The notes under the pieces are model-generated. The model saw nothing but the letters and a program-made list of their open reading frames with translations, was not told the origin of the DNA and ran no database searches. The translations under genes were made by a program, and so were the position numbers. A DNA stretch of 39,850 nt, taken from contig CAZQJH010000002.1 of the NCBI GenBank assembly GCA_964593515.1, positions 1-39,850 on the forward strand. Reading direction: 5' to 3'. The DNA comes from JAXJYR01 sp964593515. GTDB lineage: Bacteria > Bacillota_I > Bacilli_A > Erysipelotrichales > Erysipelotrichaceae. This document shows positions 1 through 8,608 of this stretch, piece by piece (positions within the stretch are counted from its first letter, which is position 1; each line of letters begins with the position of its first letter).

Positions 1-3000
1 TTGTATCAACTTTTTCAGCAGCTTTAATAGCAGCATCTAATTCAGTTTTATCAACTACAACTGGTTCTTCACCTTCTTTAGTTCCATAGAATCTAATTTC
101 AGCCATTGAAGCGAATTGGTCACTACCACTATCTCCATAAGATCCAGTAATACGAATTGTTACATAACGTCCAGTGAATGTTCCATTTTCTTGTACTAAA
201 GCACGGTACCATTTAGCAGGATCTAATTGTCCATCATTAGCAAATACATATTCACCAGTTAAAGTATTCTTAGTATAATCACTGTTATTACCTACATATA
301 CTTCAAATTTGTGGATATCCCCATTACGAGCTCCTTGACGAGGTAAGAATTTAACATCAGTTAATGTGTATTCTTCTCCTAAATCGTAAGTAATAGTATG
401 TTTTTCTCCATTGTTGCTTAACCAGTTAGAGTGCCAGTAACTTGCATCGTTGTAGTCAATTGTACAATTAGCTTGACCATAACCATTTTCATTTGGTTCT
501 CCGTTTCCACCACATTGTGATGAGTAGCTTTCTACTTTAATTGAGTTAGCATCTTTGTTGATTAATGTAGCTTCATCTAATACACGCATTACAACTAATT
601 TAGCCATAGCTTCTTCTAAGTTAGCTTTAGCTTCTGCCATTGCTTCACGATCTAATGAAGCAGCAGCTTCTTTAGCGGCAGCTAAAATAACATCCATATT
701 AGCTGCTTGCCAAGATGCAGGTGTATATAATTCTTCTTCAGCAGTTAATTTTTTAACTAATTCACCTAATTCACTTGTAGGTACTTCATCATATCCTAAT
801 CCTTTATCGTAAACAACAACATCAGTTAATGTTCCATTTACTTTATTAGCTACGATATCATTAGCTTTCACAACATATGCTTTGTTTTCAGCTTTGTATA
901 CTGAGTTTTGTAATTGTCCATCTACATAAATACGGATAATACCATTGTTTTCACGTACTGCACTTACTGATTGTTCGTAATCAGCAGTTGCTTTAACACT
1001 TGATTTAACAGTAGTGTTGTTCATTGTGAAGTAGAAGTATCCATCTTTATCGATTCCTAATTGGTAAGCATCACCTTGTTTAACTAATACAACATCTTTA
1101 TCATTAGTTTTAACTGTAGCAGTTAATGTAAAGTCATTGTTTGCAGTTAAACTACGACTAGCTTTAGAAATAACTTGGTTAGTTGCTGTTACACTATCAA
1201 CACTAGCAACTTCATTACCAGTATAATGAACAGTATTTAATGTAGCACTTAAAGCATTACCAGCAACGTCTTTACCAGCAGTTGCTACTAATTCTACTTT
1301 ATCTCCATCATTTAAAGCAGCATCAAATGTTACATAGAATGTACGATCATCAGCAGAAGCAACAGTAGTTGTAGCTACTTCTTTACCATTTACTTTAGCA
1401 CTAAATTCAGCTGCAACACCTAATTTTTCACTTGTTTTAACTGAAATTTGAGTATCAGAAATAACACTTACTTTATCTACGCTAGGAGCAGTAGTATCTT
1501 TAGTTTGTTTCATGTTCCAGATTTGAGTTTCACCTGGTTGTAATGTTACGCTAACTACATCACCTTTTGCATAAGTAGTTTTGTCAACATTAGTTACAGT
1601 TGTTGGTGAATAAGCATGTTCAACACTCATGTAGTAAGTTGTATCATCATTTACTCCAATTGCATCATTTAATGTGAATGTAATTGTTTGAGGTGTAGCT
1701 GCTGGGTTACGCATTGAAATAATACCTTCACTGTTAGCGAAACAAGCAAATCCATAAGCTTCTTGAACTTCATTTGCATCAATTCTACCATGACGGTATA
1801 CATTTAATTTAGTATTAACTGCAGGGTGTCCACCAATCATCTTAGCGTTTCTTAACATATCGAAGTTAGCTTCTCCCCATTCACAGAATTCAGCTGTAAT
1901 TAAGTATTTTTCACTATCCATAATTGAATCTGAGTAGTGTAATTCCCAAAGCGCATTTCCACGAGTTAACATCATGTACATGTAGTTTTTGAATTCTTCT
2001 GCGTTCATTGAGTTAATTGTAATACCTGTACCAGTTACTCCATAAGCAGGGTCATGGTTATAGATGTTAGCTAATGGGAATTGGTAGTCATGTTTAACTA
2101 CGAATTCATAGTAGTTAGCATCACGGTATGTTAACATGTTATCCATTTTGTTATCTAATACTGAGTTAGAAATTTCTCCACGGTCTCCAGCACATTGTAA
2201 CCAAACAGAGTTAGCCCATTGTAAGAACCAAGGACTTGGGTTTGTATAACAAGTTAATGAAATCCATAAGTCATCCATTTCTAAATCTTTTTGCGCAGCA
2301 CGTACATTGTCTAATAATACGATCCATTTTTCCCATAAGTCAGTTACATGGTACATTTGGTTAGGACCACCATACATATGATGGTTAGATTCACTATATC
2401 CTACAACACCTTCTCCAGATGGGAATGAGTTATATTGCCAGTTATCAGCAAATCCATCCCATTTCCAGTAGTTAACTCCCCATCTAGTCATCCAGTCAAT
2501 AGCCATTTCTTCGAATTTTTTAACATAACGACCATCAGCTACGTCAATAGATCCACCGGCTTTACTTCCATTACCAGCAGCAGCAATAATGTTAGCTAGA
2601 TTATCGAAGTAGTTGTATCCTCCACGAGGCCCAATCCATGTTCCCATATCTGAAGCAAAACGGTGTGTTAAGTCAGATGATGGTGTTAATTCATTAGGGA
2701 ATTTAGAGTTAAATGTCCAGAATCCATCTTCGTTAATTGTTGTTCCTGAACGTTCAACATCAAATACACTTGTATCATGGTAGTTGTTCCATCCATCATC
2801 AACAGTATAAGAATCCATTGGACGAATTCCCGCTTGAGTTAATTCTTTTTCCATTTCGGTAAATGATGAAGCAATGGCTTCGTCATCAATAAGCAACATG
2901 TAGTCAAACCATGAGTTGTATTGTAAACGGAAATCTGTTGGTGTGGCAATACTTTCAATATAATCATAGAAATCAGTTTGAAGAACTAATCGATCACTTC

Positions 3001-4303
3001 CATCAGTACGAGAAGCTCCTAATACTGTTTGCCAAGTAACATAAGTTCCATCTTGGGTTAATTGTCCATCACGAGCAAAATCAGTAAAGTTTTTACCAGT
3101 GAAGTAACGAATGTGTCCTAAGTTATCTTCAATTTGAGTATCAGTTTCAGGGAATTCTGAACCTAAGAACATACCGTTAACATAGATTGGTTGACCTAAG
3201 TTAGCTTTATATTCAGTCATTTCAACAATTCCACCCATTCCTTTAGGAATAGTCCATGTTGTATCATCTCCATCAACTACTAAATGTTCACAGTCAATGT
3301 AATCAATACGAGCTGTTTGATCATCAAATTTAACTTCTAAGAATTTACGCATGAAGTGATCATCATCATACATAACTACTTTTTCTTTAATACTAGCTTC
3401 ACCTTTACCTACGGTAACAGGTTCAAAAGTGAAAGTAATTAATTTACCAGTTTTTTCTACATCATTAATTGTAGCTGTAGTATCTTCAACTTTAACTCCA
3501 TCTTTAGCTAAAGTTAATTCACTTGATTTAATTTCTTGTGCTTTAGTTGAACTGTTTTCAACAATAACACTAGCTCCTTTGCTATCTTTAATTTCTAATT
3601 CCGCAATGCTCATGTGTTTATTACGTCCAGCATCACTCCAGAAATATGATTCGTTAGCAGTAAGTTTAATTTTAGTAGTATTAATTGCTTCTTTTAATTC
3701 AATTGGTTCAGGTGCTACTTCTTTAGCTGTTTCTAAAGCAAAATCACCTAAATCTTTCCAATCACTACCATCCCAGTATTGAATGTTCATGTTTGTTACA
3801 CGACCAGTACAGTCATATTTAGCACCAGCATCAAATCTTGGAATATAGTTAATTGTTTTAACTTCAGTTGCTTTTCCAAAGTCAACGGTAATAAATGGAC
3901 TACCTTCAGCTGAACACCAGTAGTTTCCTTGTTCACTCTTACCATCAGTAATAGCTTCAACTGTTGTACCTTCACAAGCAGTTCCTTCAGTAATGAATTG
4001 TGTTCCATCAGTAGCTTTAGTAGCTAAGGTTTTAATCACAAATTCTTCTGAACCAGCATTAGGAATAAATTCTGATTTTCCTAATAAGTTGTTGATTTTA
4101 GTTGTTGTTAGTTTGTTATTAGCAATACTAAACTCACGTTGTAAGTCTTCATTACCAATTGTAACAACATTATTGCTGTTTGTTACAACTACTTTATCAC
4201 TAGCTTCCGCAGCAAAAATAGTTCCTACTGAAGATAATGGTGTTGAAATAACACAAGAAGTTGCTAAAACAGCCGATAAAGCTTTTTGAAATTGTTTTTT
4301 CAT
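1..4303 (-). CDS. Secreted multimodular glycosidase, clan GH-D-like (GH36/GH31 type), 3' end outside window
   Basis: The reading frame is open from the ATG at 4303 to the window edge (1434 codons seen, no stop). A GAAAGGAGA ribosome site precedes it. Residues 1-34 are a signal peptide ending near FAAEA. Then come a sandwich domain containing an F5/8-type (CBM32-like) module at about 100-240, and a TIM barrel at about 455-800. The barrel has DDGW at D502-D503, a KWDGF motif giving a likely nucleophile D616, and CAGDRGE giving a candidate acid/base D707. It is followed by an SbsA-type Ig-like domain (about 935-1020), a LamG-like domain (1035-1175), a helical segment, a CBM32 (1248-1408) and the start of a FIVAR repeat. 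The KWD motif resembles alpha-galactosidase/alpha-N-acetylgalactosaminidase families, so removal of terminal alpha-Gal or alpha-GalNAc from host glycans is my inference. The neighbours suggest SLH domains lie beyond the edge. The exact family is uncertain. Confidence 0.75.
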   Translation of the reverse strand, partial: MKKQFQKALSAVLATSCVISTPLSSVGTIFAAEASDKVVVTNSNNVVTIGNEDLQREFSIANNKLTTTKINNLLGKSEFIPNAGSEEFVIKTLATKATDGTQFITEGTACEGTTVEAITDGKSEQGNYWCSAEGSPFITVDFGKATEVKTINYIPRFDAGAKYDCTGRVTNMNIQYWDGSDWKDLGDFALETAKEVAPEPIELKEAINTTKIKLTANESYFWSDAGRNKHMSIAELEIKDSKGASVIVENSSTKAQEIKSSELTLAKDGVKVEDTTATINDVEKTGKLITFTFEPVTVGKGEASIKEKVVMYDDDHFMRKFLEVKFDDQTARIDYIDCEHLVVDGDDTTWTIPKGMGGIVEMTEYKANLGQPIYVNGMFLGSEFPETDTQIEDNLGHIRYFTGKNFTDFARDGQLTQDGTYVTWQTVLGASRTDGSDRLVLQTDFYDYIESIATPTDFRLQYNSWFDYMLLIDDEAIASSFTEMEKELTQAGIRPMDSYTVDDGWNNYHDTSVFDVERSGTTINEDGFWTFNSKFPNELTPSSDLTHRFASDMGTWIGPRGGYNYFDNLANIIAAAGNGSKAGGSIDVADGRYVKKFEEMAIDWMTRWGVNYWKWDGFADNWQYNSFPSGEGVVGYSESNHHMYGGPNQMYHVTDLWEKWIVLLDNVRAAQKDLEMDDLWISLTCYTNPSPWFLQWANSVWLQCAGDRGEISNSVLDNKMDNMLTYRDANYYEFVVKHDYQFPLANIYNHDPAYGVTGTGITINSMNAEEFKNYMYMMLTRGNALWELHYSDSIMDSEKYLITAEFCEWGEANFDMLRNAKMIGGHPAVNTKLNVYRHGRIDANEVQEAYGFACFANSEGIISMRNPAATPQTITFTLNDAIGVNDDTTYYMSVEHAYSPTTVTNVDKTTYAKGDVVSVTLQPGETQIWNMKQTKDTTAPSVDKVSVISDTQISVKTSEKLGVAAEFSAKVNGKEVATTTVASADDRTFYVTFDAALNDGDKVELVATAGKDVAGNALSATLNTVHYTGNEVASVDSVTATNQVISKASRSLTANNDFTLTATVKTNDKDVVLVKQGDAYQLGIDKDGYFYFTMNNTTVKSSVKATADYEQSVSAVRENNGIIRIYVDGQLQNSVYKAENKAYVVKANDIVANKVNGTLTDVVVYDKGLGYDEVPTSELGELVKKLTAEEELYTPASWQAANMDVILAAAKEAAASLDREAMAEAKANLEEAMAKLVVMRVLDEATLINKDANSIKVESYSSQCGGNGEPNENGYGQANCTIDYNDASYWHSNWLSNNGEKHTITYDLGEEYTLTDVKFLPRQGARNGDIHKFEVYVGNNSDYTKNTLTGEYVFANDGQLDPAKWYRALVQENGTFTGRYVTIRITGSYGDSGSDQFASMAEIRFYGTKEGEEPVVVDKTELDAAIKAAEKVDT

Positions 4304-4347
4304 TATCTTTTCTCCTTTCATATCCTTAATGTAAACATTTCGGATAT

Positions 4348-4376
4348 ATTATAGCATATAAGTTAATATTTATGAA
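4348..4376 (-). promoter_or_regulatory. Promoter of the GH-D-like glycosidase gene
   Basis: On the minus strand a TATAAT box (4348-4353) is preceded by TGC, giving an extended -10. A weak -35, TTCATA, lies at 4371-4376 with 17-bp spacing. The ATG at 4303 is about 45 bp downstream. Confidence 0.6.
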
Positions 4377-4386
4377 AGCGTTTAAT
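4372..4386 (-). promoter_or_regulatory. Candidate cre (CcpA) site overlapping the -35
   Basis: The plus strand reads ATGAAAGCGTTTAAT. It matches the cre consensus WTGNAANCGNWNNCW at all but one position and overlaps the -35 box. CcpA binding here would repress the glycosidase gene when preferred sugars are present. That function is inferred from position and sequence only. Confidence 0.5.
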
Positions 4387-4410
4387 TTATATGTTGTTAC
4401 TTTTTATCAC

Positions 4411-4440
4411 AAAAAGGAAGGTGAATAAAATCACCTTCCC
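4411..4440 (-). terminator. Intrinsic terminator after the SGNH/LamG/SLH gene
   Basis: A 9-bp stem GGAAGGTGA/TCACCTTCC (4416-4424 and 4431-4439) with a 6-nt loop is followed on the minus strand by TTTTT. It lies 6 bp past the stop codon at 4446. Confidence 0.85.
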
Positions 4441-4445
4441 TACTT

Positions 4446-7400
4446 TTACTTAATAATATTATTTAATAAGACAAACATTTTAGCACATTCAGCTCTACTA
4501 GCTTTACCTTGTGGTTTTAAATAATGATTACTACCACTAATAATTCCTTGTTCAACACACCATGCTAATGCTGATTTAGCATAATCACTTATTTGTTGAT
4601 AATCTTTAAATTCATTTAATCTTTTTTTACTATTAGTATTAATTCCATAATGATTAGCATAATTTCTAATCATGATGGCTAAATCTTCTCTAGTAATATC
4701 ATCATCAACTCCAAAGTAGCCACTATCATAACCACGAACTATCCCTTCTTCACTAATCCAATCAATAGCTTCACTATACCATAAACCTTGATGATTATCT
4801 TTAAAAGCTATACCTTTATTAGCTTTAGGACATTTAGCTAAACGATGCATAATTGTAGCAACCATTCCCCGGGAAATATGTTTATTAGGTTTAAAACAAG
4901 TAGAATTTCCATCAAATCCCATCAATTTAAGCTTAGTAATTAATTCTACGACTTTATAGAACCAATCACTTTCTTTTACATCATCATAAATTAATTTATT
5001 ATCTTCTAGATTATCAATTGCTTGTTGTAATTTAGTAATCATGTTATCTACATCACTTTGACTAGCTTTATCATCATTTAATAATTGTTCACTTTCTTTA
5101 ATCACTTTTTCTAGTAAAGCAATTGAACTTACTGTTTTATTACTTGTATCAATCTTTTTAGCTTCTTCAACTAATTGGGATAATTCTTGTTTATCCACTT
5201 GATTAATTACTTCTACTTCAGCTTTAAAGATCACATACTTAATAACATTAGCTTCTTTACCAACCCTAGCTTCAATTTCATAAAGATGTTTTTGATTATC
5301 TACATGATCGATGATTATTACATTTTCATTACTACTTGCCACTAAATCCTTATTAGTACCATTAAATTCATAAATCTTAAATTCACTAAAGAAGTATGGC
5401 ATATCACGTAATCCTGCTACATCAATAATTACTTGTTGTAACTTACGTTCAACTTTAGGTTTTAATTCACTAACTTCACACTCCACTTGGGTATAGTAAT
5501 CTAAAGTAAACGTTTGGGTTCCTTTTAAGCCCATTAGACCACATAAATAACGTGATAATTGATTTTGACCTACACAATTTAAGAAACCATCATTATCAAA
5601 CCATAAACGTTCAATACTAGCATTATGTTTATTAGCATCCATAAAATATTGATAACTATTAGCTAAAGCTACTTGTTTACTTTCCGCTACTTCTTTCATT
5701 ACTTCGACATATGCATTTAAACTTTCATCAATCATAATTGGCGTCATTAATAAAACCGTTCTTTGATCATCTTTAGCTTTTTGCACTAAACTTTCTAAAT
5801 TAGTTTTAAATTCCTCTACACTTCCTTCAACTAAGTTACCCTCACGATCATAAATATCTGGCAAGATAGTTAGGGTATCATTACCATTACCTTGTTTAAT
5901 AACCCCAACAATCTTTTCATAATTATCATTAAAATATTTCATTGTTAAGCCATCATGAGCATGATTTACATAGAATTTAGATCGTTGAATTTGTCCTTGT
6001 CCATAAGCTTCCCATCGATATACTTCATTAAATGTTTGCACAAAGTTTTTCGTACTATATTCATTCATAACTCCTTCTAAGGTTGCTCCTCCAACATATG
6101 ACCACATTTGAATATTAGTATTATTATTGAAATGTTTAGTAAATAATGAAGCATCAATTTCACGAGTTTCTTTAGTTAATGTAGCTATTTGTTCATCAGT
6201 TAAATTACCTTTACTTATTTCCACATAATCAATAATTCCTTTAAATTGATTAACTCCATTTGGATAATTACTTCCTCGACTAGCCCCAATCGTTAATTGA
6301 TTATATAATTCACGATTTAAACTTAAGTCAGTAACTATTTCTTGTTTACTAGTTATATTACCATCTAAATAAATACTAGCTTTAGTTTTATTAAAGTTAA
6401 TACTTAAAGTATGCCAAACATCATTAGTAAGTTTAAAATCTTTAGAATAGTATTGATTAGTTCCATTTTCATTAATAGTAATTCTAACCATCCCATTAAT
6501 TAACTTAACCGAAGTAGCTTTGGTATTATCTTGATTAGTAAATGATACTAAAGTTTGTTCATCATTACTATTTACTTTAAAACGTATCGTAATATTATTT
6601 TCATTATCAAATAAGTCATTTACTTCATCATCTTTAATTAAGTAATTAACTCCATCAAATAGTTTACCTATTTCATATTTTAATAATGCATCTTCATTAC
6701 GACTTCCGATTAAATTACTAACTTGATTATTAATTTTAATATTTTGATCATCATAACTAACTAATAAATCATCATAAGTTAATTTAAATAATTCATTTGT
6801 TTCATCTTTAATTTCTAATTGTTCAATAATGAATTTAGCCCATTCAAAATAACCTTTATAGTTTGGATGTACGCTATCATTCATATAAGTCATATTTGTA
6901 ACATCATTATTATTTAATACTAAGAATTGCATATTAACATCCATTAAGATTACATCTTGTTCAATTGCTACTTCTCTTATCGCTTTAGCATATAAATCCA
7001 TATTAGCTTTATAAGCCATTTCACTACGATGATTTTGGGTTGTTAAAACGGGAATAGCTCCACTTGATTCCACAATTTGAACTAATTCTTCCATACGCTT
7101 TTTAAAGGCTTGAACTTGTTGTGGGGTAGCAATTGTATCTTTAGTTCCTTCATCACGATAGGCAATTGTTTGATCATTCATCCCAATGGCAATAAAAACA
7201 ACATCTGGTTTTTTATTTAAGATATATCCTTCTTTCCAGTTAATTAATTCTTGTGATACCGCATTAGATACTCCGGTATTAATTACTAAATCACGATTAC
7301 GTTTAATTCCATTAATCGTACTTGTTTTTAAATATTGTTCAAAGTATTCAGGATATGCTTTATAAGCTTTAGCAGTATATGCTCCATGCGTAATACTATC

Positions 7401-8414
7401 ACCTGTAAAGACCCAATTAATTGCTTCTTCACTTGCTAGCATTGCTTGTAGTCGATGCCAATCTTTACTTTCTTGATTATGTTTTTTTACTTCATCTAAG
7501 TTAGTTGGAATGACTTTAATCACGCCAGCTTGAACTTCTTGAAGTTTATTAAGCATTTCCTTTATTTCTTTACTTAAAGCCTTATTTGTATCTAATAATT
7601 TAGCTTGTGAAAGTATATCTTGAACTAATTGATCTTCACTATTTTCTAATTCATTAATTAGATTAGTAAATTTACTAACAAGTTCATCACGTTCTTGATT
7701 TAATTTAGTATTTTGTTGTTTAGCTTCTTCATCACTTAAGACTTCTTCACTAATGCTAATCATATCAATATCTCCCATCATATGATATTGTGCACTAGCA
7801 TTTAAATTACGATTAGAATAACCAATATTTAATTCCACCCTATCAGCTAAATTAGTATCGAAGAAATAATCTAAGAATTTATTTTGGGGATACGTATTAC
7901 TTTTAGAAACTCTTAGAACATTTCCATCATTTACAAAAATTCCATAACCATTATCTTTGGCTTTAGTAATTGTTATTGTTTGCCAACTTTCATCTTGTTT
8001 AAAAGTACTAACATTAGTATAAAACATATTATTTGTTTCACTAGTACCCATTTGTTCCATACCAATTCGTTTACTTGAAGGTACCACATAAATATTAAAG
8101 TGTTTATCACCATTATCAGGATTAGCTAAGCCAAATAAGGTATATACTGCATTATCCCTAGTATAACCTTCAGCTAACCTAAAGCGAATCGTAATGGTTC
8201 CTTCATTTAGTTTCGCAACCTTTTCCACCCTTGAATCTTGTTGTTGGGTAATACTTACTCCTGCACTATCGCTCTTACTTGTAAAATGGGCTCCATCATA
8301 AGTAAATACTACTTTTTCTTCTTCACCATACGTTACAATCGGCATTGAAATTGAGGAAATAGTACAACATAAAGCTAAAAACAATAATTTAAACATGTGA
8401 CTAATCTTATTCAT
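4446..8414 (-). CDS. SLH-anchored LamG/SGNH-hydrolase modular protein, probable glycan O-acyl esterase
   Basis: This 1322-residue exported protein starts with a hydrophobic signal peptide (1-30). A LamG-type lectin-like domain (about 35-225) and a helical linker follow. The first SGNH hydrolase domain (about 330-535) has GDSITHG with Ser340, GMND with Asn413 and DSVH with Asp513/His516, so the triad is intact. A second LamG domain (about 575-740) precedes a second SGNH-like domain (about 768-960). In that one the serine motif reads GGATLEG and the DxxH motif is lost, so it is probably inactive. The C-terminus has a FIVAR helical repeat (1073-1138) and three SLH domains (1143-1321) for cell-wall attachment. 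The likely role is removing ester groups, such as O-acetyl, from mucin glycans so that the neighbouring glycosidases can act. The substrate is inferred from context. The ATG has a GAAAGGAG site upstream. Confidence 0.8.
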   Translation of the reverse strand: MNKISHMFKLLFLALCCTISSISMPIVTYGEEEKVVFTYDGAHFTSKSDSAGVSITQQQDSRVEKVAKLNEGTITIRFRLAEGYTRDNAVYTLFGLANPDNGDKHFNIYVVPSSKRIGMEQMGTSETNNMFYTNVSTFKQDESWQTITITKAKDNGYGIFVNDGNVLRVSKSNTYPQNKFLDYFFDTNLADRVELNIGYSNRNLNASAQYHMMGDIDMISISEEVLSDEEAKQQNTKLNQERDELVSKFTNLINELENSEDQLVQDILSQAKLLDTNKALSKEIKEMLNKLQEVQAGVIKVIPTNLDEVKKHNQESKDWHRLQAMLASEEAINWVFTGDSITHGAYTAKAYKAYPEYFEQYLKTSTINGIKRNRDLVINTGVSNAVSQELINWKEGYILNKKPDVVFIAIGMNDQTIAYRDEGTKDTIATPQQVQAFKKRMEELVQIVESSGAIPVLTTQNHRSEMAYKANMDLYAKAIREVAIEQDVILMDVNMQFLVLNNNDVTNMTYMNDSVHPNYKGYFEWAKFIIEQLEIKDETNELFKLTYDDLLVSYDDQNIKINNQVSNLIGSRNEDALLKYEIGKLFDGVNYLIKDDEVNDLFDNENNITIRFKVNSNDEQTLVSFTNQDNTKATSVKLINGMVRITINENGTNQYYSKDFKLTNDVWHTLSINFNKTKASIYLDGNITSKQEIVTDLSLNRELYNQLTIGASRGSNYPNGVNQFKGIIDYVEISKGNLTDEQIATLTKETREIDASLFTKHFNNNTNIQMWSYVGGATLEGVMNEYSTKNFVQTFNEVYRWEAYGQGQIQRSKFYVNHAHDGLTMKYFNDNYEKIVGVIKQGNGNDTLTILPDIYDREGNLVEGSVEEFKTNLESLVQKAKDDQRTVLLMTPIMIDESLNAYVEVMKEVAESKQVALANSYQYFMDANKHNASIERLWFDNDGFLNCVGQNQLSRYLCGLMGLKGTQTFTLDYYTQVECEVSELKPKVERKLQQVIIDVAGLRDMPYFFSEFKIYEFNGTNKDLVASSNENVIIIDHVDNQKHLYEIEARVGKEANVIKYVIFKAEVEVINQVDKQELSQLVEEAKKIDTSNKTVSSIALLEKVIKESEQLLNDDKASQSDVDNMITKLQQAIDNLEDNKLIYDDVKESDWFYKVVELITKLKLMGFDGNSTCFKPNKHISRGMVATIMHRLAKCPKANKGIAFKDNHQGLWYSEAIDWISEEGIVRGYDSGYFGVDDDITREDLAIMIRNYANHYGINTNSKKRLNEFKDYQQISDYAKSALAWCVEQGIISGSNHYLKPQGKASRAECAKMFVLLNNIIK

Positions 8415-8461
8415 AATTGAACACTCCTTTCTTGATTAGCTCTCTTTATGTATCCCCTTAC

Positions 8462-8490
8462 ATTATAGTTTAGCTTTGTTTTTTATACTA
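8462..8490 (-). promoter_or_regulatory. Probable promoter of the SGNH/LamG/SLH gene
   Basis: A perfect TATAAT (8462-8467, minus strand) lies about 48 bp before the ATG. The hexamer 17 bp upstream, TAGTAT, is a poor -35, so only the -10 is well supported. Confidence 0.4.
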
Positions 8491-8576
8491 CTAATCTACT
8501 TAAAATATATCGTAAAGTTTTCGACAAACATCGACACTTTATTCATTACTATTATGCTGTATACAACTAATAATTA

Positions 8577-8602
8577 AAAAAGTGCTGGATTTCCAGCACT
8601 TA
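8577..8602 (-). terminator. Intrinsic terminator after the GH89 gene
   Basis: A self-complementary AAGTGCTGG/CCAGCACTT hairpin (about 8580-8601) is followed on the minus strand by a T run. It starts 7 bp past the TAA stop of the GH89 gene. Confidence 0.85.
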
Positions 8603-8608
8603 TTTTAA

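Noticed and set aside
555..4289. Several plus-strand frames of 85-117 codons opposite the first glycosidase gene
   Set aside because: They are shadows of the minus-strand frame, which has a signal peptide, domains and ribosome site. The plus frames have no ribosome site or recognisable protein.
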